A program made the translations under genes and the position numbers. Below are positions 38,984 through 50,130 of a DNA stretch of 64,000 bases, piece by piece. Source of the stretch: Melieria omissa. Its lineage: Eukaryota; Arthropoda; Insecta; Diptera; Ulidiidae. Each line of letters opens with the position of its first letter. Position 1 is the first letter of the stretch. The stretch covers positions 64,422,932-64,486,931 of the forward strand of contig OZ020270.1 in assembly GCA_963971225.1 (NCBI GenBank), in the 5' to 3' direction. Below the pieces are notes generated by a model that ran no database searches, had not been told where the DNA came from, and saw only the letters and a list, made by a program, of their open reading frames with translations.

Positions 38984-41900
38984 TGTACTGGGCTGCATAT
39001 AAAGGCTTGGGCTGCGCAGCTACTTAAACAGGGCCGCGTATTAATGCGACGCACTGCACTAAATACTAGCGCTAATCAGCCCAGCGCTAATCAGCCCAGC
39101 GCTAATCAAGCTAGACTTGTGCAGCAGGGAACAAGCAAGCGCTAGCTGTGTTTGTACGCACACTCGGCAGCCAACATGGTTGTTGTTGTTGGTGTGCTGA
39201 GCCATTCACGCAAGCGAAGGTGAGCGCAGAACTTTCGCGCTGCACTTGCGCTTCTCTTTCGCTGTACGTTTGTACTGCGCTAGCGCGGCGCTCTTAAATC
39301 GCATCTGCGTATCCAGCAGATAGTGGGGTGTGGCGGTGGTAGTGCACTTCGGCTGCACTGCACTTTATGACCTTGCGTAAAGTGTTGGTGGGATGCATTT
39401 CGGCTGCCGGCACTTGCATTCCAGGCATGGTGTTGTTGTGTCGTGCAGCTGGGTAAGTCTTTGCTGCTCTGGCTGCTGCATTCCACCAACCACGTAAAGA
39501 TCACCCCATTGCACCATATTTTGCCGCATTTCTGCAAAGAAGTGGGGTGATCTGCTGGAAGTCGGGTGATCAGGCGATTATGCGCTGTTGCTGCCAAATT
39601 TGCTTTATAAGCGGCCGCAGCGGTATGATCGCGATGATTAGTTGCGGAGGAGGAGCTGCTGATAGCCGATGGAGTAGTGACAGATCATGAAGTCAATGAG
39701 GAGTAATTAGACTCAAGAGTTTGGTGCGTGGAGTAGTGGTCAACAAATTGACCCGTGGCGGTTCGTCGTCGGCCTTAGAAATTGGTCCACCAGTGGCAGA
39801 AGACTAGTGTGCCGCGGAAAATAAATGTGGTGAAGTGCACGGACAGTGTTCAAACAATGGCATAATTTAAAGGCCAACGAATATACAGTGCTGAGTGTGC
39901 GAGATCATTTTCTTTTTTCAAAGCTCGCAAGGCAAAGCTTTCTTTAAAAACAAAAAAAAAAAAAAAAACCAAGTTGGTTCTGGTACTAAAACTAAAGTAA
40001 CTAAAAAAATGCCAGTTTAAACAAACTACAAAAATTGTGCTGAAAACTAAACAAATGTGCTAAAACTGAAATTAAAACTACGCCAAGTCCATATAAAAAC
40101 TATGTATAAACGATGAATATGAAGCTGACGAAATTAAGTACTAAAGCGAGCCCAAGAATGCTGTTGGGAATGCCAAATTATCAGTCGTCGTTGGAGTCCA
40201 AAGGAGCTGCGCAAATCCTGCCAGGATGTTCGAGGAGTGTTTAAAGTTGCTTACATTTTTTTTTCTAATAAAAAAATAATAAAAATTTTTAAATCAATAC
40301 GAGCGTCATATATCTTATCTTCCTAAGAATTTCTTTTATTTAAATTTGCTAATATCTAATCTATGAAAAAAATTGGAGACAAATTATTACTCATAAAAAA
40401 AAATGGTTTTGTTTTCTAGTACAAATTATATAAAATTTGGCTTACCTATTTAAAAAGAAAAAAAAAATAAAAATGTTGACGAAAAGGGTATTTCTTCTTA
40501 CGATTTTATGTTTAAAATGGTTTTTTACGTAATACGAAATTATAACTAAAGTATGAAGTTACCCTACGTAAACTTACGTTAATAACAAAAAAAAAAAAAA
40601 AAAAAAAAAAAAGGAAAAAAAAATAATAAAATAAAAAAATTTTTTTTTCAAAAGAGAAAAAAAAAGGAGGAGAAAATAATGGTCTTTTTAAAAGCGAATT
40701 GAAGGAAAGGAAAATCGGTAAAAGTGGGGGGAAAAAAAAAAAAAAAAAAAAAAAAAATTTATATATATATATAAAATAAATGAATTTGGTTCCATCGGGA
40801 AAGAAAAAAAAAAAGAACGCACTTACACCCTTAATACATTTTCTTCCCGCAAAACATATCTAGCACAACAAGTTCCAGGAAAACGCGCATCATGTCGCTG
40901 GGCCCAACGCATCGATGGAGCGAGTAAAACTGTAAGTGAACACTTAAAATTCTAATATATTTTGGGTTTGCGTGCGTTTATTTGGAAAAAAAAAAAAAAA
41001 GGAAAGAAACGAAAAGGGGATAATGTCTCAGAAAAAAAAAAATAATAAAATTTGCGAAAAGTGCTGAAAATTTGTTAGAATAAGAAAGATAAATTTGGAG
41101 AAATGAAAGGGATTTTCTTTTTGTTTGAAAGTATGATTTTTTTCCTTCTTGATGAAATTTTGGTTAATTTTCTTTCCATGAAAATATTTGGCTTGTTCTA
41201 AAAGCGTTATTTACTAAGCAAATTCAATTATGTTTTTTTATAATTTAATTTCATAGCCAAGTGTTTCTTTTATACTATTTTTTTTCTCTAGAAATTTAAT
41301 GAACGAAATTGTGGAAATTTACAAATATTATTTGATTATGAAAATTAGTTTGGAAATTAGATTAAGAATTGATTTTGTATTAGGTTAAGATTATGGAATA
41401 AAAATTATTATAATGATTGCTTAAGCTTAAATAATGTTTGGTCTGTCACTGAAGTGGGGTAAGGAGGGTTAATTTTCCATTGGGTTTCCAAGTTCCATCA
41501 TAGGAAACAAAGGTAGGGCGGGTTAAGAGCATCCCATTCCATTAGGCGATGCTGAGGAATCGAAGCAACAGCAACAATGGTACTTGCTACCATGTCCGTC
41601 CGTTATGTCAGGAGTTAAAGCGTGTGCATAAAATAATTGTATGTTAGTGTATGTGTGTAGGTATCTTTGCTATGATTTTCCGGTGGTAGGCTGCTAGGTC
41701 GTCGTTGCGGAGTTTGCTGGTGTAGCTCCAAATGGCTGGAGGTGAGGCGGTATGGCTACTGAGCGGATTTGGTGGGGTGGAACCCACGCCAGCTGAAGCT
41801 ACGGGATAACCAAAGCCAGATGCACGCGTCCAACAAAACCGCTGGCCCCGTAGTCATACTCGTGCTCACCGATCGAATGTAGGGTGCCGGCAGATATGCA

Positions 41901-42132
41901 AGAAGAGGACGACTAGTGGTGACCTGCCACAAGGACTGTGGAGGTGCAGCGGCGGCAGAAGCAAAAGGCCAGAAATCCAACAGCTATACATACCGATCTA
42001 AATTCGTGGCGCTCAACGTGAGGCATGCCCCATGTCGGTACATACAAACACCTACTAGGAAATGGCGCCCAACGTGAGGCCGCTACGAACGTGGGCCATG
42101 CCGTATGATCGACCGCACGCATACACATAACA
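38984..42132 (+). repeat. 5' LTR of element D (3149 bp)
   Basis: It begins TGTACTGGGCTGCATATAAA and ends CACATAACA. It holds a 15-bp tandem unit AGCGCTAATCAGCCC (39068-39112), a long stem AGATCACCCCA / TGGGGTGATCT (39498-39508, 39543-39553), a TATA-like TTTATAAG (near 39602), long A-runs (39950, 40588, 40731) and two degenerate copies of the primer binding site near its end. No convincing gene is inside; short open frames on either strand are not supported. Confidence 0.93.
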
Positions 42133-42137
42133 GAAAA

Positions 42138-42155
42138 TGGCGCCCAACGTGGGGC
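42138..42155 (+). promoter_or_regulatory. Primer binding site of element D (tRNA-Lys)
   Basis: TGGCGCCCAACGTGGGGC is complementary to the 3' end of insect tRNA-Lys (CTT), as known from Osvaldo/Ulysses-type elements. It lies 5 nt after the LTR. Two close relatives lie inside the LTR at 42007-42024 and 42063-42080. Confidence 0.85.
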
Positions 42156-42938
42156 CGCTACGTAAGTGGGGCCGAATTTTACCATAGGGTAATTGTCCGT
42201 CGGTCCGTTTGGCGTTTTGAAGCATTGCGTTTGTTAGGCATGCTTGGATTTTTGAGGTTTTGGTTGAATACTAGAACCTCTTACCACTGCCTACGAACGT
42301 TGAATCCCTTCGAAAAGATTTGGTTTTGGCAATCGGATGTTTTTCTTTATTAGCTTCATGCTTTGGATTCTTAGCACAGCTTCAACTAAATGTTGGTTGA
42401 GCTAACCGGCACGAATGCTGAGGGGAAAACCGATATGCTTGAGGTTATATGTTTTTCTTCATTTTTATAAAATGTTCTTGAATTTTCGTTTTCGCGATAG
42501 CTTTGCAGTGCGGATTTTTTTTAAGCCCGTGGTAGTAGCTTATAACCTCATTGCAAATGCATTTGATCGTTGAAGCGAGCTGTTAGTTGTTTCATTTTCC
42601 TCCGGAAAATCTCCTTACACCCTTCATACAGACCAAACTAGAAAGTTATATCGTTTGATTGATTTTTTTTGGTGATTTTTTTTGGCAATTGATGATTTTG
42701 TTTAATCTTATCTTATCTTTATCTTTACCGTTATCTTTATCTTTATCTTGTTGGTACATTTTGAGAGTTTGTTGGTACAAAAATTATATCTTTATCTTTA
42801 ATTCTTTTGCGGTTCGATTTTTTGTTGGTTTGGTTTTGCGAATTTTTTGGCTGGTGCTATAATTTTTTTTGGTTGATGAATATGTGGATTTGAAGTTTTT
42901 ATTTTTTTTGTTGGTACAACACAGTTGTTTGAATAAAG
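42156..42938 (+). other. Leader of element D
   Basis: This is untranslated sequence between the primer site and gag. It contains a run of TTATCT/TTATCTTTA units at about 42708-42750 and T-rich tracts. Short frames are present but look non-coding. The gag ATG follows GAATAAAG at 42939. Confidence 0.6.
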
Positions 42939-44501
42939 ATGTCGCTGAGACACAGTACTGACAATTTGACTATGCCATCGGTTTGCACATTATGCCGTGC
43001 GATTTTTATTGAAGGCAGTGATGTATTACGGACGGCGTGTAGCCATACTTTCCACAGATCGTGTCTCTTAAACTACCTGAAGCGTAATTCGTCATGTCCA
43101 CAATGTCGAGCTGCGTGTAGCAGTCGAGAATTTGTGAAAGCTTCAGCCAAGTCTACTGGTATGCAAACGCGATCGCAAGCAAATCCGTCAGAGGAAGCGG
43201 AAGACCCTCGTCCATCCACATCGCAAGCAGCAGCAGCAGCAGCGCAGATGTCTGGCACGCCAACTCGATCCAGTAATGCGGTTGCCGATGCAGCAGCCAA
43301 TGGGGCAAGTGACCTTTCAGACGAAAGCCGAATCAGAAGTGTGGTGGGAGCTATTGTGTCAGCTAGGCAAGCCACAATTCTGGATGGATTGGAAACACGA
43401 GTGACACAGCTGATTGAAGGAAAGCTAGAGGCTAGCTTGAGTAATGTGTTGAGCAGGTTGAATTTGCAAGGTGCACAACGTGAGCACAACCAATTTTCAG
43501 CTCACAATTCAACACCAACATTTCCGCAAGAGTTGCCGTATGCACACAACAACAACAACAACCGTGATGGTCAGGTTCCGGTTCCGTTCCGCGTCAGTGA
43601 CGGATCGACCGTCACCAATTCAGGCAAGATTGCGCACCTTATCTCGAGTTGGGACATCAAGTTTGATGGTAGTCCTAAATTGTCAGTAGAGAATTTTATC
43701 TTTAGGATTGAATTGCAGGTTATCGATACCCTAGGTGGGAATTTTAGTTTATTGTGCGAGCACGTACAAAGTTTGTTTGTTAACGAGGCCAAGGATTGGT
43801 ACTGGAGATACCGGCGTTCAGTAGACAGGATTGAATGGTCGTCGTTATGTCAAGCTCTGCGTACTCACTTTGGGGAGCACAAGACAGATACAGATATCAA
43901 GGAGGCCATGCGCAGCCGATGCCAAGGCGCCGCTGAATCATTCGATGAATATCGAAACGCAGTTTTGCGAATATCTGAAAACCTTAAATCACCGATATCT
44001 GAATCTGAGCTTGTCGAAATTCTACAAAGAGGCTTACGACCGCGTATTCGACAGCAGTTGCTGTACGTCAACATTAACTCAATGGCCGAGTTGCGTCGAC
44101 TTTGTCTAAAAGGCGAAAGTCTGCAAAACGAAATTGCAAAGTCGAGCGTTGCACATTCCTTACCGAATCCGCGAGGTAATTTTCCGCGTCGCCAAGTAAA
44201 TGAAGTTGAAGTTAAAGTTGATTTTGATAATGCATTAGATATGGCAGATTTAGATGACAACGAAGTCAAAATGGAGGTAGAAGAAGTTACTAGACGTAGT
44301 ACTATAAAATTAGTTTGTTGGAATTGCCGCAAAGACGGTCACAGATATTTTGATTGTTTAGAAGCTCGTTCGATATTTTGTTATGGATGTGGTGCGGTAG
44401 GCGAATACAAGCCAAATTGTAAGAAATTCAATCTGGGAAACGCGAAAGCGAGCGAGGATCGGTATGCGAGTCCTCGCTACGACGTAAATCAACGGAAATA
44501 A
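42939..44501 (+). CDS. gag: Gag of element D with N-terminal RING-H2 finger
   Basis: This intact 520-residue Gag starts at ATG 42939. Residues 16-56 form a RING-H2 pattern: C16, C19, C34, H36, H39, C42, C53, C56 (C-x2-C-x14-C-x-H-x2-H-x2-C-x10-C-x2-C). RING-H2 fingers are usually E3 ubiquitin ligase modules, so the fusion could recruit E2 enzymes (inference). An Ala/Ser-rich linker, a helical segment, then a capsid-type region follow (WYWRYRRSVDRIEWSSL to LRPRIRQQLL). It ends with a knuckle CWNCRKDGHRYFDC and a second one, CYGCGAVGEYKPNC, in which Glu replaces the zinc-binding His. Pol follows in another frame. Confidence 0.92.
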   Translation: MSLRHSTDNLTMPSVCTLCRAIFIEGSDVLRTACSHTFHRSCLLNYLKRNSSCPQCRAACSSREFVKASAKSTGMQTRSQANPSEEAEDPRPSTSQAAAAAAQMSGTPTRSSNAVADAAANGASDLSDESRIRSVVGAIVSARQATILDGLETRVTQLIEGKLEASLSNVLSRLNLQGAQREHNQFSAHNSTPTFPQELPYAHNNNNNRDGQVPVPFRVSDGSTVTNSGKIAHLISSWDIKFDGSPKLSVENFIFRIELQVIDTLGGNFSLLCEHVQSLFVNEAKDWYWRYRRSVDRIEWSSLCQALRTHFGEHKTDTDIKEAMRSRCQGAAESFDEYRNAVLRISENLKSPISESELVEILQRGLRPRIRQQLLYVNINSMAELRRLCLKGESLQNEIAKSSVAHSLPNPRGNFPRRQVNEVEVKVDFDNALDMADLDDNEVKMEVEEVTRRSTIKLVCWNCRKDGHRYFDCLEARSIFCYGCGAVGEYKPNCKKFNLGNAKASEDRYASPRYDVNQRK

Positions 44502-44512
44502 ATGCATCGCAT

Positions 44513-47500
44513 ATGCCACCGGCTCACGAGGATTCAATAGAAACTAAGCTAGATGAATGTAAGCGTAATGAAATTATTTCTTATGAAGATAGGTTAAAAA
44601 AATATGAAGCAATACGAAATCGAATTTTTAACAGGGAATCAGTAGTAGAGACAGCAATCCCGCGAAGAACATCAACGCGTATGAGTAATTTTTGGCAGAA
44701 GGTGAAGCAACAACGAAGGCATGTTGCCAATATTTGTGCGATTGAGCATAAGCCATTCGATTCGCGTCCATATGTCAAAATCAAGCTTTTTGACAAACCA
44801 CACCTTGGTTTGCTTGACAGTGGCGCGCAAGTTTCATGCATTGGTGGTCCGTTAGAAAAAGAATTTTGCGAAAGAAAGGAATTCAGGCAGCACAAAACAA
44901 CAGTAAAAACTGCTGATGGCAGGAAACAAGTAGTTTTTGGAATTTTCCCAATTGAAATACAATTTAAGGCGCAGAAAGCACTTATTAATTTTTATGTAGT
45001 ACCAAATTTATCGCAAGAACTTATCTTAGGCGTAGATTTTTGGAGAGCGTTTCAGATTGCGCCAGATATCATAGCTCAAATTGATATCTGCGCAAACGAG
45101 AAGAAGGCAGATGAGAATTTGATTGTTTTGACAGATCAGCAGAAGAGAAGTTTGGAGACAGTAAAGAAGTCATTTTCATCATGTGAAGTTGAGGGGTTAG
45201 GAAAAACAACCCTCATGGAACACATAATCGAAGTTGAGCCGAATGTCCGTCCGATTAAGCAGAGATATTTTCCGATTTCTCCGGCAATTGAGAAGTTAGT
45301 GCACAAGGAGATCGATGAAATGTTGAGCCTTGGGGTAATAGAAGAGTCCCCTAATAGTCCGTGGTCCAGTCCTGTCGTGTTAGTCCGCAAGAGAGAAAAA
45401 GTCCGTCTGTGTCTAGATTCGCGAAAAGTCAATGCAGTCACAATCAAGGACGCATATCCGCTACCGCATATTGAAGGTATTTTGAGCAGATTGCCAAAAG
45501 CCAAAATCATATCTTCGCTCGACCTTCGTCGTGCATTTTGGCAAATTCCGCTAGCTGAATCGTCCCGCGATTACACTTGTTTTACGGTGCCTAATCGGCC
45601 TTTATATCGTTATTGCGTTATGCCTTTTGGCTTGTGCAATGCGCCACAAGCATTGTGTCGTTTGATGGATCGAGTAATCCCTCCTCAACTGAAAGACCAA
45701 GTTTTCGTGTATTTAGATGATCTCCTAATTGTGTCTGAAACCTTCGCTGATCATCTGTCTGTTCTCGCTGAAGTAGCGCACCACTTAAGAAAAGCCGGCT
45801 TGACGATTAATGTTGACAAAAGCAAGTTCTGCATAAAGGAGGTAAAATATCTGGGCTACATTGTAGGTGACGGTACACTTCGTACTGACCCGGAGAAAGT
45901 GTCAGCCATACACGATTATCCGCCACCAACTACAGTGAAAAGCTTGCGTCGATTTTTAGGTATGACTGGCTGGTACCGTCGTTTCATTGATAATTACGCA
46001 GCCATAACAACTCCGCTTACCAATCTTTTAAAGAAAGGTAAAGGATTCGATTGGTCAACAGAAGCTCAGGACGCGTTTGATGTTTTGAAAGAAAAACTAA
46101 CGTCCGCGCCAGTGTTAGCCAATCCGGACTACAACAAGCCATTCATCATACAATGCGACGCTAGTACACTAGGGTTAGGAGCAGTTTTAGCCCAGAAAAA
46201 TGCTGAGGGAGTCGAAGTACCGATTGCGTATTTCTCGCGCAAACTGAACAAAGCGCAGAGTAACTATAGCGTTACGGAGCTAGAATGTCTTGCGGCATTG
46301 TTGAGCTTGAAGAAATTCCGAGCGTACGTAGAAGGCCAGGAATTCACTATTGTGACGGACCATGCAAGTTTGCAGTGGCTCATGCGACAGCCGGATTTGT
46401 CTGGTAGACTCGCACGCTGGTCTTTGAAGCTTCAGGGCTTTAAATTTAAAATTGAGCACCGACGTGGCTCCCAAAATGTTGTGCCTGATTGCTTGTCGCG
46501 ACAAGAATTTGAAAATAACGCATGCGAAATTGAAGCGCTACCCATTGTTGACTTGGAATCTCCAGCTTTTGAGTCTGCGAATTATCTTGATTTGAAGCAG
46601 CGAATTTCTGAAAACGAAGCACGATTGCCTGATCTGCGTATTGTTGGCAAACACGTTTACAAACGCAACGAATTCGCAGATGGGAACCCTGAACGGGAAG
46701 TATCAAATTGGAAGCTGTGGCTACCAAAAGAATTAATTGCAGAAGCAATTAGTAGTGCTCATTGTCCTCCAAATAAATGTCACGGTGGTATAGGCAAAAC
46801 ACTAGAGCACTTGCGGAAAAATTTGTTTTGGCCGAATATGGTTGCCGACGTCAAGGACTTTATTGGCAAATGTACAGTTTGTGGGCAGAGCAAAGCTCCA
46901 AACCGAATTCTACGTCCGCCAATGTCTGGTCAATACAGTACGCAACGTCCTTTTCAAAAATTATATATTGATTTGTTAGGTCCTTATCCGCGTTCGAAAC
47001 AAGGCAATGTGGCTATATTTATTGTCCTCGATCATTTGACAAAATTTCCGCTGTTGAAAGCCATTAGGAAAGCCAACTCCAATGTCATTTGCGATTTTCT
47101 GCGCGAAAATGTCTTCAGTGTATTCGGGACGCCCGAAGTAATTCTAACCGACAATGGTAAACAATTCAAGTCTACACATTTCAACGGATTCTTAAAAGAG
47201 CGAGGCGTACGGCACATGTTCACTGCGCTGTATAGTCCCCAAGCGAACGCTAGCGAGCGTGTTAATAGATCCATTCTGGTAGGCATCCGGTCATATATTG
47301 GCAAAGACCAAACGACTTGGGACCGCAATTTGGCTAATATAGCAGAAGCATTGCGCAGCGCTTATCACCAAACTATCGGCTGCTCGCCATACTTTGCGTT
47401 GACGGGTCAACAAATGTTGTCGCACGGACGCGATTATGAGTTGGTGCGAAAGCTGCAATCATTTGAAGATACGGTGATAGAAAGGCAGGACAAAATCAAG

Positions 47501-47788
47501 CTAATACGCGAAGCCTTAAGCGCCAATATTGCTAAAGCGTATGAGACCTCTGCAAATCGTTACAACTTACGTAGTTCGACGAAACAGTTCGAGATAGGCG
47601 ACACAGTATTTAGGCGTAATTTTGTTCTTAGCGATGCAAGCAAACGATTTTGTGCTAAATTTGCTCCCAAATTTTTAAAGGCAAAAGTTATAGGCAAGAA
47701 GGGTAACAATATGTACGAGCTGGAAGATGAAGAAACTGGGAAGCGAGAGATTTACCATATTAAGGACATACAGGAAAGGAAAATTTAA
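44513..47788 (+). CDS. pol: Pol of element D (PR-RT-RNase H-IN), intact
   Basis: A single open frame of 1091 residues begins 11 nt after the gag stop in a different frame; reinitiation at this ATG or frameshifting are both possible. Protease has LLDSGAQVSCIGG (about residue 100) and LILGVDFW. RT has LDSRKVNAVT and VYLDDLLIVS (about residue 400). RNase H has IIQCDAST. Integrase has an HHCC module (HCPPNKCHGG to KCTVCGQSK) and the acidic triad in YIDLLGPYP, LTDNGKQF and NASERVNRS. It ends 47 bp before the 3' LTR, so no env fits. It looks competent for transposition. Confidence 0.93.
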   Translation: MPPAHEDSIETKLDECKRNEIISYEDRLKKYEAIRNRIFNRESVVETAIPRRTSTRMSNFWQKVKQQRRHVANICAIEHKPFDSRPYVKIKLFDKPHLGLLDSGAQVSCIGGPLEKEFCERKEFRQHKTTVKTADGRKQVVFGIFPIEIQFKAQKALINFYVVPNLSQELILGVDFWRAFQIAPDIIAQIDICANEKKADENLIVLTDQQKRSLETVKKSFSSCEVEGLGKTTLMEHIIEVEPNVRPIKQRYFPISPAIEKLVHKEIDEMLSLGVIEESPNSPWSSPVVLVRKREKVRLCLDSRKVNAVTIKDAYPLPHIEGILSRLPKAKIISSLDLRRAFWQIPLAESSRDYTCFTVPNRPLYRYCVMPFGLCNAPQALCRLMDRVIPPQLKDQVFVYLDDLLIVSETFADHLSVLAEVAHHLRKAGLTINVDKSKFCIKEVKYLGYIVGDGTLRTDPEKVSAIHDYPPPTTVKSLRRFLGMTGWYRRFIDNYAAITTPLTNLLKKGKGFDWSTEAQDAFDVLKEKLTSAPVLANPDYNKPFIIQCDASTLGLGAVLAQKNAEGVEVPIAYFSRKLNKAQSNYSVTELECLAALLSLKKFRAYVEGQEFTIVTDHASLQWLMRQPDLSGRLARWSLKLQGFKFKIEHRRGSQNVVPDCLSRQEFENNACEIEALPIVDLESPAFESANYLDLKQRISENEARLPDLRIVGKHVYKRNEFADGNPEREVSNWKLWLPKELIAEAISSAHCPPNKCHGGIGKTLEHLRKNLFWPNMVADVKDFIGKCTVCGQSKAPNRILRPPMSGQYSTQRPFQKLYIDLLGPYPRSKQGNVAIFIVLDHLTKFPLLKAIRKANSNVICDFLRENVFSVFGTPEVILTDNGKQFKSTHFNGFLKERGVRHMFTALYSPQANASERVNRSILVGIRSYIGKDQTTWDRNLANIAEALRSAYHQTIGCSPYFALTGQQMLSHGRDYELVRKLQSFEDTVIERQDKIKLIREALSANIAKAYETSANRYNLRSSTKQFEIGDTVFRRNFVLSDASKRFCAKFAPKFLKAKVIGKKGNNMYELEDEETGKREIYHIKDIQERKI

Positions 47789-49638
47789 TTCGCATCCCTT
47801 TTCCAAAACTTGCAGCTGTGCCGCAATTTTTGTGTTGTACTGGGCTGCATATAAAGGCTTGGGCTGCGCAGCTACTTAAACAGGGCCGCATGCGACGCAC
47901 TGCACTAAATACTAGCGCTAATCAGCCCAGCGCTAATCAGCCCAGCGCTAATCAGCCCAGCGCTAATCAAGCTAGACTTGTGCAGCAGGGAACAAGCAAG
48001 CGCTAGCTGTGTTTGTACGCACACTCGGCAGCCAACATGGTTGTTGTTGTTGGTGTGCTGAGCCATTCACGCAAGCGAAGGTGAGCGCAGAACTTTCGCG
48101 CTGCACTTGCGCTTCTCTTTCGCTGTACGTTTGTACTGCGCTAGCGCGGCGCTCTTAAATCGCATCTGCGTATCCAGCAGATAGTGGGGTGTGGCGGTGG
48201 TAGTGCACTTCGGCTGCACTGCACTTTATGACCTTGCGTAAAGTGTTGGTGGGATGCATTTCGGCTGCCGGCACTTGCATTCCAGGCATGGTGTTGTTGT
48301 GTCGTGCAGCTGGGTAAGTCTTTGCTGCTCTGGCTGCTGCATTCCACCAACCACGTAAAGATCACCCCATTGCACCATATTTTGCCGCATTTCTGCAAAG
48401 AAGTGGGGTGATCTGCTGGAAGTCGGGTGATCAGGCGATTATGCGCTGTTGCTGCCAAATTTGCTTTATAAGCGGCCGCAGCGGTATGATCGCGATGATT
48501 AGTTGCGGAGGAGGAGCTGCTGATAGCCGATGGAGTAGTGACAGATCATGAAGTCAATGAGGAGTAATTAGACTCAAGAGTTTGGTGCGTGGAGTAGTGG
48601 TCAACAAATTGACCCGTGGCGGTTCGTCGTCGGCCTTAGAAATTGGTCCACCAGTGGCAGAAGACTAGTGTGCCGCGGAAAATAAATGTGGTGAAGTGCA
48701 CGGACAGTGTTCAAACAATGGCATAATTTAAAGGCCAACGAATATACAGTGCTGAGTGTGCGAGATCATTTTCTTTTTTTAAAGCTCGCAAGGCAAAGCT
48801 TTCTTTAAAAACAAAAAAAAAAAAAAAAACCAAGTTGGTTCTGGTACTAAAACTAAAGTAACTAAAAAAATGCCAGTTTAAACAAACTACAAAAATTGTG
48901 CTGAAAACTAAACAAATGTGCTAAAACTGAAATTAAAACTACGCCAAGTCCATATAAAAACTATGTATAAACGATGAATATGAAGCTGACGAAATTAAGT
49001 ACTAAAGCGAGCCCAAGAATGCTGTTGGGAATGCCAAATTATCAGTCGTCGTTGGAGTCCAAAGGAGCTGCGCAAATCCTGCCAGGATGTTCGAGGAGTG
49101 TTTAAAGTTGCTTACATTTTTTTTTCTAATAAAAAAATAATAAAAATTTTTAAATCAATACGAGCGTCATATATCTTATCTTCCTAAGAATTTCTTTTAT
49201 TTAAATTTGCTAATATCTAATCTATGAAAAAAATTGGAGACAAATTATTACTCATAAAAAAAAAATGGTTTTGTTTTCTAGTACAAATTATATAAAATTT
49301 GGCTTACCTATTTAAAAAGAAAAAAAAAATAAAAATGTTGACGAAAAGGGTATTTCTTCTTACGATTTTATGTTTAAAATGGTTTTTTTACGTAATACGA
49401 AATTATAACTAAAGTATGAAGTTACCCTACGTAAACTTACGTTAATAACAAAAAAAAAAAAAAAAAAAAAATAAAAAAAAAAGGAAAAAAAAATAATAAA
49501 ATAAAAAAATTTTTTTTTCAAAAGAGAAAAAAAAGGAGGAGAAAATAATGGTCTTTTTAAAAGCGAATTGAAGGAAAGGAAAATCGGTTTAAGGGGGGGG
49601 GGGAAAAAAAAAAAAAAAAAAAAAAAACTTTATATATA

Positions 49639-50070
49639 TTGATACGATGAGAAATTCTGTGCCGCAGTGTACGGGAATGCCTTCTCCGCACGAATGTTTT
49701 CCAAGCATACTTTTAGGCATGCACTGTGAAGTACAGCAAAACTGTTATAAATTCGCTTGGTATAGTCCGATATGGCAGGGATGGTTCTCGAAATGGGCTG
49801 TGCGAGAATGGTCGAGCGCTTTCCAATTAGAAGTTGCAAGAAACTTCGGCGCGATAAGAAAAGTGGTATAAAAGCAGCAGTGGCAGCGCAAGGGGTCGAG
49901 TCTGTGTTAAGCAAGCAAAGTGGTAACAAGTGTAGATACAAGCGAAGTGTGAATTCTGCAAATAAAGCGATTGTTAGTTTTGACTACGTTGCGCCGGATA
50001 ACTGAAGTTGTTTTATTTTCAAATACAATCAAAACGAACCGTCGATAACGAACTGGGGAAATTCGTAACA
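49639..50070 (+). repeat. 5' LTR of element E
   Basis: It spans TGATACGATGAG to ATTCGTAACA, with TATA-like GTATAAAAGC near 49866 and AATAAA near 49960. It is nearly identical to 55107-55537. Confidence 0.95.
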
Positions 50071-50072
50071 TT

Positions 50073-50090
50073 TGGTGTCAGAAGTGGGAT
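50073..50090 (+). promoter_or_regulatory. Primer binding site of element E (tRNA-Leu-like)
   Basis: TGGTGTCAGAAGTGGGAT lies 2 nt after the LTR. It is complementary to what I know of the 3' end of some insect tRNA-Leu genes; the exact tRNA was not checked. The same site is conserved in element B. Confidence 0.65.
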
Positions 50091-50130
50091 TGTATTACTG
50101 AAAGTAAAATAAAATTATAAAAACGGGAAC

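Noticed and set aside
39061..39112. CRISPR-like array (15-bp repeats)
   Set aside because: The units are contiguous without spacers, in a eukaryotic LTR, and differ in number between LTRs; it is a minisatellite.
41756..42185. Minus-strand open frames near the end of the D LTR, repeated at 56531-56903
   Set aside because: The repetition is due to the two LTRs. The frames are short, lie antisense to the PBS-like repeats and show no domain.
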